DNA from: Carnegiea gigantea
Taxonomy: Eukaryota > Streptophyta > Magnoliopsida > Caryophyllales > Cactaceae
Length of the DNA stretch: 64,000 bases
Direction: 5' to 3'
NCBI GenBank assembly: GCA_029747015.1
Contig: JAKOGI010000142.1
Span: forward strand, 2,501-66,500
Shown in pieces: positions 37,301-49,079 of the stretch (positions are counted from its first letter, which is position 1; each line of letters starts with the position of its first letter). The position numbers and the translations under genes are program-made. The notes beneath the pieces were generated by a model. It saw only the letters and a program-made list of their open reading frames with translations. It was not told where the DNA came from and made no database searches.

Positions 37301-40300
37301 AAATGGAAAGCAAAAGGCTAAGTCAGTGATGTGCTCATGATACTTGGCCAAGTTTTCATGTTCTTTTTCAAAAAAAATAAAATAAAATAAAATATTTGCA
37401 TTAGAACAATGGAAAAATTTCAATCAGATCTTTCTTGTAGTTAAAGCTGCACAGTACAATATCTATAAAACAATAGAAAAATTTCAAGTGAAGGCTATGT
37501 ACACCAGAAGCGCTACAAGAAACTAAGCTAACAGGAGAACAAAAGCTTATGATGATGTACCATATAGGGAGCCATTGTTGTCCGGTAGAACAGCAATTAC
37601 CAACTCCAGCTCCTTGCCCTCAAGCTTATTTGCAGAAGCATTATATACATGTCTCAACGCCTTTTTAACCTGTTCTGGTCTTGCAGAATAGATGGGGATC
37701 ACAGGCTCAGGGTTGAATTGCTGAGAAGCAAAGACCAATGAAACTAGTTTATCAGCTTGCTTTATAATCTTGAGCATGAACTAAGAGAAAAATCCATTAA
37801 AGTCCCATATAGGGCCAATTAAAATCATGATGCCATGAAGACACGAAGAAGTACTACCATTCCAGAAACTTGACACATCTGGACCAACTGGCGGCAAAAT
37901 CCACGAGCAGCACTCTCTTGTACACTCCTTGAGAAATTGATGCAAGCCCAGTAATTGACAGTGCTCCCATTAATAACTTTCTGTGTCAGGAAGATAAAAT
38001 GATCTCTGCTAATGATTCTTCTGAAATGTTTAAGATCACTTCATGCAATAGAGACCAATTACCTTGTTTATCATATTCCATTGACCAAGCTGAGGCAAAT
38101 GCTGTTTCTCTTTTCCAGTGTCATTATATTTCAGCTATTGGAAACAAAAATTCAAAAGTAAATCTAAATATGCTGCTCCAGTATCAGGAAAAGGAGAGGG
38201 AGGGCGAAAGGAAATATTGAATACAAACCCAAGGAGCAGGAAGAACTCGAGCCTCAACTGTCGCCAGCTTCTCATCTATGCAAATACCAAACTCTTGAGC
38301 ATGGGGATCTTGGTTGTAACCATTCTGGTGAACTGTCTGAAAAGAATATGCAAAATAATTACAAGAGCAATAATTGAAATAAATATTAAGCAGTAAACAC
38401 AAGGGAACATACGGTTATCGTGGATTACTAGCCAAAGATTTGAATGAGATGAAGAATAGGATGTGAATTTGAGGAACTGAAACCATCACACAACAAAAGT
38501 AAAAAGGAGCCAGGCTGAAAACCTGTAAAATGTCTGATTCTTGCTCAGATGGTCGTCTGCACGTAACCTTCAATAAAGAAGCTATCTGCTTTTCATTCAG
38601 CCTCCTTGTGTATCTTTGCCCTTGAACTATTTTGCAAGCCTGTTTAAAGATTGTGGAGCATAAATTTGCTGCCAAAGGACACCCATAAAATAGCCAAAAC
38701 CTGAAAGTTCTGAACTGAACCTATAGACGTACCTCCATTGGCAAATAATTCACCTTCTTTTGATTGCCTACTTGAAGGCAAGGGAGGTGGGGATATTGTA
38801 TAGTATATCCATAAACCTCTTGGAAGTATTCGATCACAGACTTCATGTTCATTTGCTCATCAACTGGGAAGCTGTCCAGGGGAAAAAGGGAGAATGACAA
38901 ATAAACTGCAGGGAACGACATGCAATGCACCAATATAGCGAAACAAAATCGCAATACAAAATATGTAATACATTAGCTCTCTGGTAGGCTGTGATGACAA
39001 TCCAGAAATTCGATATTTCCTCCGCACATTTCCTCTGTGTGTAACCTCCACTTTGACACCTCTAAGGGCTTTCTTTACCTGCACAAACATTGAAATAACA
39101 TTCATTATTCTGTAAAATCAACCTGCCATTTTGAACAGCAAATATGGTCCAAAAAATATTATTTATTGATTCATTTTTTAAAACAAAGAAGCTCGAACTT
39201 CTACTCATGAAACTCAATCAACAGAAAGAGTTTGGCAAGCATTTATCACATGAAAATTTTAAAATTCTCTTCAAGACATTGATTGCAATCTCCAAGGAAC
39301 AAGTCCGGTTCACTAACTGGCTTAATCATAAGGCGTAAAAGGTTTACGCAAAGATTTACACAATGGCCAATCAGAGAGATTCCACTTCCATGTAGCGATG
39401 GAATGTGACAAATAAGATACGGGAAGCACAAGATGGGGTACCTTAACCGAATCTGCATCAGACAAAGGCCGCAAACGGACATCCTTCCCCAAAATTTGAG
39501 CTACAAACTCGACAACAGGAAGTGGTTCTATGAATGCGCTTGCAGACATATCTGACCAGTCAACAAAAGAGGCATTAGTATGGCATCCTGAAGTAGAATT
39601 ATAACAAGAAAAACACTAATGGGGATCAAAGAAACCCACCAATGTTTAGGGCCAATCCCATTTGAGTAGGCTTTACACTTTGGTAGAAGCCACGCCATGA
39701 ATGCAAGCCACCACCAAGTTGGTGTGGTCTTTGAATCTCAGGAGAATAGAATAATCTTCCGAACGACATATACCTTCAATTTTACCAATGCCATGGAAAG
39801 ATCAATACAGAGGATAGTATTTTTGTGTTGTAGTACAGTAATTAAGCTGAGAAGGCGCAAACCTCTTTGCAGCAAGTTCCTTCAAAACAGTATCAATTAC
39901 GGTGAGTGCTTCCTGAGGTGCTCTAACCTGCTTTCCTGAAAGAAGCTCTTGTAGTCCATCCATTCTTGCAAAACCAACAAACTCAATTTTCACCTTGAAT
40001 TCATTCTCCCTAACACAAATGAAAGAGAAAATTAGCTGGGCATTGACATTTTATGGAATTCTGACGAATAATCACTGTCCCTGCATAACGGGAAAGCTGC
40101 TAAAACAGACAAGCATACTTCGTTGATTCAAACCCTTCACAATCATCCACCAATATAACTCTGAATTCCTTCGACGTAAAGGGCAATAGTCCAGCCGTGT
40201 ATAGGTTCCTTTTCCCATCATAGACAGGAAGCCGTGCTCCCAAGTCAGTTTCCCTATGAAGTTTCACCAGCTGAGCCATGACTGCCTTATTCAACTTACT

Positions 40301-40807
40301 GGAATTAACCTCAGGAGTTATATCAACCTGCAGCAATGATCCACAAACCATTTTAAAACCAACAAAGAAAGGGAAGACCAAAAACACAATGCTGTAGGTG
40401 GTTTCTGATAAGCAAAAGAAACCCAAATTGAACACAAGAGCAGAAGAAAAACTTACCTTATAATGGCATAAATCCGACTTAGACAGTTCAGCAAGGAAAT
40501 AATTGGCTTTAACGATACACTTAGTGCCCAGTTGGCCATATCCTGGGCGTCGTTTAAATATAATGCCCTTGTCTGAAGTGGGAGGCTCAACATGCACCTC
40601 AAGTTTTCCATTAGGTAAATCTTCCACCATGGCACCTTTGCTTTTTCTTCTTCCTCTTCTCCTCTTGGCATTTTTGGGGGCATCTTCCAGTCTCCCTCCA
40701 GGACTTTCTGAGAACTGGGTCGATACCTCTTGAATCCCTAAGCTCTCCACCGGTTTTTTAGAGATCATATGCTTCTGCTCCGGTTCTCTCATTTCCCTGT
40801 TCGGCAT
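34380..40807 (-). CDS. AGO10: ARGONAUTE 10 (PINHEAD/ZWILLE-like), 22 coding exons
   Basis: Small-RNA-binding silencing effector. In Arabidopsis AGO10 sequesters miR165/166 and maintains the shoot meristem. I assembled 22 exons, all with GT-AG borders and in phase: 40457-40807, 40119-40327, 39863-40009, 39640-39773, 39442-39551, 38972-39078, 38733-38871, 38523-38639, 38229-38336, 38063-38134, 37858-37980, 37561-37720, 37177-37298, 36956-37093, 36739-36881, 36287-36349, 36039-36102, 35830-35965, 35327-35400, 35146-35240, 35028-35059, 34380-34549. Product: 937 residues (Arabidopsis AGO10 is about 988; the shortfall is mainly in the N-terminus). Basic N-terminus [11 protein letters not shown] (48-58); N domain from about 87; PAZ about 282-400; MID about 450-590; PIWI about 590-895. 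The slicer tetrad is complete: Asp663 (FGADVTHP), Glu704 (HRQEIIQDL), Asp749 (YRDGVSDG), His889 (YYAHLAA). It ends NLMFYC. MPNREM is the AGO10-type start; AGO1-type Gln/Gly-rich sequence is absent. Confidence 0.95.
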
Positions 40808-40812
40808 CTCCG

Positions 40813-40826
40813 CTGCATAAACAAAG
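40813..40826 (-). promoter_or_regulatory. Splice acceptor in the AGO10 5' UTR
   Basis: Minus-strand TTTGTTTATGCAG|CGGAG precedes the start codon by five bases. It is a strong acceptor, so at least one non-coding exon must lie upstream. The frame continuing upstream of the ATG starts only at a TTG and crosses this site, so it is not coding. Confidence 0.65.
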
Positions 40827-43800
40827 GTGGAGTCTCCGAGAATGCTAGAATTGATGCCCAACAAACTCGAATGACACAGTGATTTAGTTCTTCACTCAGA
40901 AAGCTTGGTGACCCTAAAATATGTAACCCAGGTTGAAGAGAGAAACTAGGGCACTGAGTTACCCCAAGAGAAGAACGGAAAAAAAAAAAAAAAGGTAAAG
41001 CACACGAACAGGTGAATATGAACTGTGTTTCTGAGAGGGTGAAAAACAACGGACACGAAGAGAGAAAAGGCAACATGCAAGCACCCAAATCATGCAAAAA
41101 GCCATTGTGGAAAAGCTCAACATCAATTTTCCACCTTTATGGAAAGATAAAGGAGCAATTGCTAGCCATTGAGATAGAGAAGACACAGTTAATAAGGTAG
41201 TGTATTATTCACCTGGTTTCTGAAAAGAGAGAGTAAGTACAAATCTTTAGCTAGTTAAATTGCTCCTCCATAATCTCTCCAGCCATCAGAAACTTAGGAA
41301 AGAGATTTCTCAAAGCTAACCAGTCCCATCTCACAAAGACCATCATAAGCAAGCTGACAAATTTGCTCGAAAGGAAGACGACAAACGAACCAAGTAACTA
41401 AGTAAGCATACTAAGGGTCTTCCCTTATCATAATGACAATTGATTATATTATTTCTATGTTCTGAACATCCTTAAAACGTCAATCCCAGTCATAGCTCTA
41501 ACCAAACGCCAATTTTCATGGTCAAAAAAGAGCAGGAGAATTTACCTTTTATCGGGATTACCAAACTAAGCAAAAAAAAAACCGACCTTTTTTTATTATT
41601 AATCCAAAATATGCAAAATGAAAATGGCGTGGTGGTCCCCTTGAGGGATGGGAAGAGAGAGAGAGAGAGAGAGAGCTCTTGGATTTTCTTCACAGGACGG
41701 TTTTGTAAGAGAGCAAGAACAGAGGCTTTTTCCTCATCTTTTTCGACGTTGCAGTAAACATAAAAAAAAGGAAGGAGCTTTAACTCGCCCCAAAGACTTA
41801 TTTCTATTACAGTGACACAATAGAAAGGGGGCAATAGAGAAAATAGGGAATATCAGTGGGCAAAAGAGTAGTGTAGAGGGAGATTGTGATAGATCAGGGT
41901 GAGAAGGATGGTAGAGTATTAATTTTGGTCCATAGTAGATGCAGTGGTGGTGTAGCCTTGTTTACTAGTAACCAGACACAATGTATCTGCCTATTGTCTC
42001 CCTCCTGCTGTTGCTGCTGCCCCTTCTGGTCTTGTGATGGTAGCTGTAATTTGTCAGCCTGTACTTAAAGCACTGTGTTTATGCCTGTAGTGTGTTTTGA
42101 TTTAAATTAACTAACAAAAGGAAGAAAAGGAAAAAGACGGAATGATTGGAATGGCTACGGATCATTATTTTCTTTCTGATATTTGAATTGAGATGGGCAA
42201 GAAGTGAGAGGAAAAACATTTTTATTTCACATAACAAATGAAACCTCAGAATGTGGTACCTTTGATCTTTTTCCCCCCATTTCCGCCTTCCTTTGTGTAT
42301 CCTTAAATAGACGAATCACAATTTACCTATAAATTTCTTTCTTCCCATTATTTCCTTTGTATTCAAATACACCATTAATCACTAATCTCCATCCTCCTAC
42401 AGCCCCCCCCCCCCCCAAAAAAAGCCAAATCTCACCGAGAACATGCATGTCTTCAAAAAGAAAGTATTTGATACAGATAAACCTATTGGAAGTTTGATCT
42501 CTTAGTAATCCATTAATAATTGGATCCATATGAGGTGCTGGCAGTGTTTTGCACAAGGGAAGTCTTGGTGATATCAACTTTAGATAGTAGTGTAAATCTG
42601 GAATGGAAGTATAGGACCTGGGTTATAAGTTATGACTGGACTCCATAGGCTCACCCATCATTTTTTAATGATCTGAGCAGCGTTTGGTTTAAAAAAATGG
42701 GACCCCCGCCTTGTCAAAAAAGAACAAATCATTCGAATATGGGAAACACCATGTTCTGTTTGGGGCACCTCTTTTTTTTTCACATAGAGGAAGTCCTTAA
42801 ACCGGCAAGGTTAAGACTATCATTATCAATCCTTGTCCTAACCTAAGTACTACAGAGTGGCATAAGATATCATTAGTGATTTTGCTTATCAGACCTTTTT
42901 TAATGGACTTCTAAGTTCTAATATTGGTCAACCACAGATTCAGGTCAGGCACAAGTACAGCAAGCCCACAAGCTGAAGACAGCACAACATAGAGATACAT
43001 GAATCATTCACATTTTAGTCCAATAATCCTACTCATCATGATAAAATCACATGATCTAAAGAGTTGCAAAGTGCATATAAAAAAAAGCAATTGAATTACT
43101 TTTAAAAACAGGGAACATTTTATGGATATTAATCCATAAGACCATCTCATCTAAAAGACATTGCATATTCTTCATCCCAAAGTTAGAACACACTCAACGA
43201 ATCCATCTAATTTCCCCCAAAATAAACATCAGACCTCACTTGCTCACATACTACTGAAACCCCCAGGAAAAACAGAAGGGGGAAAAAAAATCTGACATCA
43301 AAGTTTTGCTACAGGATCTAAATCTGTGATATTTAATTTTTGATATGGAATATAGCTGACACTATATTAATTAACAAATCATATTAGTAAGCATGGATTA
43401 AAGTTTTTTGTGCGTCAAAAGACATATAACGATCAATATATAAATAAAATTAGACGCCAAACATTTGGTTGTAACTTATACAACCTTACCATTTGAGTGT
43501 TATTGACTCCCACGTCGAATCAAAATAAACATTAGATGTCATGGCTTATGATACATCACGCAGACGTATTCACTTAGAACGACAGAGTATTGCTTCTGTT
43601 TCACATAACGCAGTAATCCCATGTGTTTTTGCATGGACCTGGACCCCCCCCCCCCCCCAGTATGCAAGCGTTGGTCCCCTCGACTGTAACTGCCAAAAAA
43701 AAGTCCAAATACGGTTCTACTATTTGGGTCACTCGCCTCCTACCCTTTCGTAATTTTTTTACCTGCTGTCAAAGTAGAGGAGACTAGTAGAGAGACAATA

Positions 43801-43977
43801 CAACGACCCATTGACCATTTCCTGTGGCCCGAGTCCAAAACTACTACAACATATTTTCTTCATTGCTATAGGCCAACTGTTTAGAGGGCCCTGGCCCCAA
43901 CATAACTACTTTAAAACAAACAAAAACAAGGGAGAAAACTATCAGACTGTACACATTACTCCTAGTTCTACTAGCCA
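40827..43977. other. Non-coding region upstream of AGO10 (intron or promoter)
   Basis: No protein gene. 41640-41830 read on the minus strand is leader-like (CT-repeat of about 22 bases, then CCATCCCTCAAGGGGACC) and is one candidate for an AGO10 first exon. Long C-runs occur at 42402 and 43646. The rest is AT-rich and featureless to me. Confidence 0.45.
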
Positions 43978-44249
43978 GGCTCTGTTTTTTTTAGTGGGAA
44001 ATGATGGGTATGGGATGGGTGAGTGTGGGAAAGGGGGGGAAGGAGTGGGTGAGAGTGGGAAAGAGTTGAAATGAATTGAATGAAGCTGGGGAGTTGAATG
44101 AAGGAGTGTAGGAAAGGGGGAGGAGTGGGTGAGAGTGGAAAGGAGTGGTATTTTTGTTTAAGTGTGGTGAAGAGTGGGAAGGGGGGAAAGAGTGGGTGGG
44201 TGTGGGAAAGAGTGGGTTGTGTTCATTAAACCACGAAAAAAACAGGGCC
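43978..44249. mobile_element. MITE-like element of 10-bp GAGTGGGTGA repeats
   Basis: 272 bp. Left end GGCTCTGTTTTTTTAGTGG and right end CCACGAAAAAAACAGGGCC are inverted. The interior is purine-rich and runs GAGTGGGTGA, GAGTGGGAAA, GAGTTGAAAT, GAATTGAATG in ten-base register, all one strand. It has the same plan as the TTCAA MITEs with a different motif. Flanking triplets (CCA / TTA) do not match, so the target site is unresolved. Confidence 0.6.
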
Positions 44250-45689
44250 TTAGTTCGTCATAACAAGAGTTGGTGAAAAACCAGTGCGTGCTTACCCTAG
44301 AGTCTACACTACCCAAACGAACCAAATTGGACTGCTTCGGTGAAAAAATTAAGGTTAGTGTTTTCCGACAGCCAAAGAGTGGCCAACTGTTTCTTTCTTC
44401 CATAAACATGTAAGCCAATAAACGTAGTTTGGACAAGCTCAGCACATAACAAGCCCCATCATTGCTGAGCCAAGTTGGCCCTAGTTCGCTAGTCCTTGCT
44501 GCTCAAAGTCCTTGCAAATAACTAGACGCTTACAATTAAAGCATCATCAAAATCACCTATGCATCATCTTCTTATGGATCAAGCCATGTCAAAGTCATTT
44601 CACCATGCCAGCTACCACCTATTATCCATATACTCAATTGGACCTGAAAAAATCTAACCAAAACTGAATACCTGTGGGCTAACGGGTTTGGCGAGTCTTA
44701 CGCTAATATCATAGGTGGATCTAGCCTTCGAAGCAAATTTGGCCAATCCCTCAACTTCCGATTTGATGCCCTTGAAAGTATAAACCTGTTCTACAAGTAG
44801 ACAATTATATGTAGAAAGAGGCTAACCTACAATCTAGGCATAAAAATTACTCAAACCCTACAAAGTTGAAATGCCACTAGCAGGAGAAAAGCATAACCCC
44901 TAATCACCACCAAGTTGCATGTGATGGGCCCTCCACAAACACAGGTTCAAGCTTTTATCCAAGGAGCACTCATATGGCTAATGGCAAAAGGACCAGAAAT
45001 GACAAACACATTACAAACCCGGATCCAAATGCCAAAGCCTAGCAGGCTAGCAAGCCATGGTGAGAAATATAGTAATAGGATCCAACGCAAGGCTTAGCTT
45101 AACTCAAACTAAAACAAAGCTATCGTCGGAGCCCCTAGCCATAGATAACTTTCATATGTGAATCGACTTATGTAAGTTGTGAGCAATATAGATTGTTTCA
45201 TTCACAACCCGTAGTTTATGCCAAATTACGATGTATGATGTTTTTCGCGAACAAGAGACTCAGTAAGTCATTCCTTTTGTCACAGATGCATGTTTTAAGT
45301 GCCTTTAAAATTTGTTTTCAAAAACCTTTAGTAGATTTTCAAGTATAGAATCCTGCTAATCATAGCTGAAATTATGTGCATTTAGAGCTTCCCAAATTTT
45401 ATTGTAGGAGAATTCATGTTTGATTGATGGAGCACAAGCATTATTTTGGTTTTCTAATAAGGGTTTGGGATCAAAGGAGCAATATCATTTAAGGGTTTTG
45501 GGGGCGGGGGCGGGGGGGGGGAGGGGGATGGAAATCTTAAGTTCCAATCCCATCTAACTCCTAATTTTATCAAATTTGTTTAGGTTCTGCCTTTCAGCTC
45601 TTTCTAACTCCTAACAAATGTAAAATAAACCGTCTTCAAGGTACTACCAATTCCTTTCAACTTCTAACCCAAAAGAGCAGTCTGGTTCA
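44250..45689. other. Intergenic or intronic sequence without a gene
   Basis: Small frames only. Contains the G-tract at 45500-45527 described separately. Confidence 0.45.
45500..45527 (+). other. G-tract with G-quadruplex potential
   Basis: Five G-runs separated by single C or A bases: G5, C, G5, C, G10, A, G5. On the plus strand this can fold as a very short-loop G-quadruplex, and on the minus strand as a C-rich i-motif. Homopolymer length may also be a sequencing artefact. Confidence 0.6.
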
Positions 45690-46010
45690 AAGTTATAACT
45701 ATTGTATCAGTCATCGCATTGTTTTTTCACTGGAACGAAATATACCGGATTAATGTACCATTGTACCGGGCTCGTATCGTTTTGAATTTCAAAAAAAAAA
45801 AATTTAAAATTAAAGTACAAAAAAATTGAAATTTTTATATACTAGGTGGTATTTGACCGAAAATACCGGTACCGCTCGGTATTTGACGGTACGAAGCAAT
45901 ATTGACCGATATTTTACCGATACAATACCGGACAATAGCTTGTACCGCTTCTTGACCGGTACACACTTCAGCCGATACCGGATAGTATGGTATGGTATTT
46001 ACAACGCTAG
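45690..46010. repeat. ACCGGTAC-rich dispersed repeat, copy 2 (inverted)
   Basis: Reverse-complement relative of 25228-25560: GTTATAACTATTG, GTACCATTGTACCGGGCTCG, AATACCGGTACCGCTCGG, AATAGCTTGTACCGCTTC, GGTATGGTATTTACAACG follow in the mirrored order. About 75-80% alike by eye, so two independent insertions of one family are likely. Confidence 0.65.
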
Positions 46011-48028
46011 TCTGATTGCTGCATGAGTAGGTAAGACTTAACCTCCCAAGCTGGCCCACACTAACAAGAGCAGTCAAGGTACCTTTACGTAAGTCATGTA
46101 TTCACCCAAAATATTACATTTTTACTTGGAGGGGTTTGAACTTGGTCAAAGTACGCTTTTAGTATTCTCCCTACAAAATCCAGTTATTAAATAACGGCGG
46201 GTTTAGATCTCATATATGTATAGGGCGTCTCTCTCCCTATTTCCTCTCCTGGGTGGCCCAATAAGTTGAAAATGGGGTTGTAAGATGGCCCATATTACAC
46301 ATCAAAATTTTATAGTAGAAAAAAAATTAAAATAAAGAAAAGTAAAAAAATAAACATATAGTAGGAGTTGGGGGTACGGCCCATAAATAAACCTTTAGTC
46401 CGATCTCTATGTGATGTGAAACAAAGCAATAATAATCACACTGTCACAGCAGAGGGAGAAAATAAAAGAACAGATCCACGCCTGCGCTATTTTAAACCTA
46501 AGTCCTCTTTCCCTTTCTCGTCTTTCTTTTGGCTGGATACATAGCGCTGCCTAAGCTACTAATAATAGCCAAAGCCACAAGAGCACGCAAAAAAGGTCAT
46601 CCACGCCCCTGTCTCCTCTCTCTCTCTCTCTCTCTCTCTCTAACTGCCCCTGTCACGTTTAAACTCAATAAATGCCAAAAGAAAAGAATATCCCCCACAC
46701 GCCTCCCTAGCCCCCCTCCCCCCGTCCTGCTACGAAGATATGGTTGAAATCGAAATACGAAACACGCCAAAAGCAAACGTTGAGGAGAGAGAAAAATCGT
46801 GTCAAACAATGAATCAAGTTTCAAGCGCATGGCAGGCAATAATCCAAGCAAGGTCGACCAAAGCTGAAGAATTTAAGTCTGACCGATATGGCCTTGGGTT
46901 CAGTTTGAAATAACTAATGAGATAAAGAAATGTTAGCTCAAATCCCAATTCAGCCATTTTAAGGCAAAAATACTAATTTATTTTTATTTTTATGTGCATT
47001 TTCTTAGGTTGTTTTTGACAATACATTTTCCTTTAATCAATGATGAACTTCAAAGAAGTCAAAAAATAACTAACCCAGATTTTGCATACTATTACAAAAA
47101 CATCCCACGTTATAAGATTTCTATTGGATACACATTATTTTCATAAAGTCACAAAAATAAGAAAGTATTTCATGTGTTTTAAAGAATATTACTCACTACA
47201 ATACCATATTGGAATATTAGGCAATAATAACGTATAGCTTAGGAGTGTTGGACGAAAGTAATCTCAATTTTAATGTTAGATACTACTAGTCCATACTCTA
47301 AACATATTTATCGGTTTTATATTAACGATGGGTTTGGAAGTGTTTTAACTCGTGTAATGAAAGTGCACATTAAACATATCAAATTACATATACTTAAGAA
47401 TCCTTACATTTTAAACATATACATTTGCATACCATAGTAAAATTGTTGCATTATATCGAGTAAAAATATTTTCAAAGTCGATGTTGGTACAAAAGCAATT
47501 AAATATACATAAAGCATGAATTGTTGATATCTAATATTAAAATGAAAATTATTATTGTTCAATACCTTCAAAGTATAGATTATTATCGTTCAATGTCCTA
47601 TCATATTTGCATAACTACACATTTTTTTCAGCTTACATTTTTATCAAAAAACAATCTACATTTTTAGCTAAATTGAGACGTTTCACACGCTCACTGACCA
47701 TCACATAAATTTTAAAAAAAAAATATATATTACCACATAGACGATCCAACAATAAATTTTCATGAGACTGAACTCAATGGCTAACATCATTATAAATGAC
47801 AACATTTTTTCTGAAGTTTAACTTAAAAGAGCTAATTGCTAGCGGTTAGAATACGCTATTAACGACGCGGTTAGTTTACGGAACAAATCGACGACACAGT
47901 CGCACGACTGAATGATCTATGACTCATTATCAGCTCTGGATATGTCAAAATGACAAATCAAACTTTAATACACATTACGAATGGATGCATAGAAAAGCCT
48001 AATTAAAAATAGCCACAGAAGAGAAGGG

Positions 48029-48070
<42 letters not shown>

Positions 48071-48675
48071 CTTTTGTTGTGTTTTCTCCTTTGATTTCAC
48101 GTCTCGGTGCTAAGGACAGCGCCGTTGAGTATTTAACCGAAGAGCAACGCGGCAGTGTTTGCTAGCTCAGCTACTACACTACTGCTACTCGATGGTTGCA
48201 GCACTAGCAGTAGCAGTAGTATACTCCTCTTTTTTGATGAAATCAAATCTGCGCTAGCTTAACCTATGTCAATGTAATTCTCTCTCCAATCTCTGAAAAA
48301 CTGCAGTTTAATAAACCATACATACTCGTATCAGAGGAAGGAAAAAAAAGGAAAAAAATCTGACAGCTGCGAAATAATAATGAGATCTTCAGAGCCAGAG
48401 TTGACATTGTTGCACTCTGATTTGGTATTAATCGATTGGTTTTTTTCTTTCCTTTTGAGATCCATTCGATTCCAATGCTTCAACGAATTCGTCCATTCGA
48501 CGACGAAAACAATTTCGCTATGAGAGAGAGTCGTTTATAGATCAATCAACGCGAAACATCGAACAAATAGGCAAGTTTCTTGAATCAAAACCGCGAAAAT
48601 CAAATTGAATAGGTTTCGAAACTGATCAAATTTCGACGAAAAATCGAAACGAAGCTCGAATTTACGCTCAAATAC
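46011..48675. other. Non-coding region with CT/GA microsatellites
   Basis: No gene. (CT)n at about 46613-46641 follows a short G/C-richer stretch. (GA)n lies at about 48031-48068. Read on the minus strand, the latter is a CT-rich leader-like tract. The whole interval may be a long 5' UTR intron of AGO10 if the leader exon at 48676-49037 belongs to it. Confidence 0.4.
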
Positions 48676-48788
48676 CTGATTGCGAATTTCTACGTGACGA
48701 GTCAAATGTGGAAATTGCGCAGAAACAACGGCGAAAACTGAACTCGAAGCTCAATTTTGACGAACTGGAATTCCCGGGCGATGGAGAT

Positions 48789-48826
<38 letters not shown>

Positions 48827-49037
48827 TACCTGCGTACGAGTTCCGAGCGAAGGAATAATGATGGAGCAAAGCAGCAAAGACCAGTAGCAGAAAGAGAGAG
48901 AAAGAGGGGATGGAGGAGAGAGAAAGCACTGACACTGAAACCAAGTGAGTGAAGGAATAATATGGAAGACGTGAAGGGAGGGAGGGGCTTGGAAATGGTG
49001 AAGGTAAGGGTAAGGGTAGGGCGTGCCTTATGCCTTT
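48676..49037 (-). other. Candidate non-coding leader exon (possibly AGO10)
   Basis: On the minus strand: C/T-rich sequence with a (CT)n tract at 48791-48822, ending in a good donor (CAATCAG|GTATTTGAGC, exon end 48676). A second possible donor is at 48829/48830 (CGCAG|GTACTC). No coding gene lies between here and AGO10 on this strand, and AGO10 needs an upstream exon. The implied intron would be about 7.9 kb. The leader could instead belong to a non-coding transcript. Confidence 0.35.
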
Positions 49038-49066
49038 TTTTAAAAATGTTATTGTACGGAGGTGTC

Positions 49067-49075
49067 AATATATAT
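49067..49075 (-). promoter_or_regulatory. TATA-like box upstream of the leader candidate
   Basis: Minus-strand ATATATATTGACACC about 30 bases before the inferred start of the leader exon. Supports a transcription start near 49037 but is common in AT-rich DNA. Confidence 0.3.
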
Positions 49076-49079
49076 CATT

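Noticed and set aside
40808..40864. N-terminal extension of AGO10
   Set aside because: Starts at TTG and crosses a strong splice acceptor; the ATG at 40807 gives the MPNREM start expected for AGO10.
48996..49020. Telomere-like GGTAAGGGTAAGGGTAGGG
   Set aside because: Only two to three imperfect units and not the plant TTTAGGG repeat.
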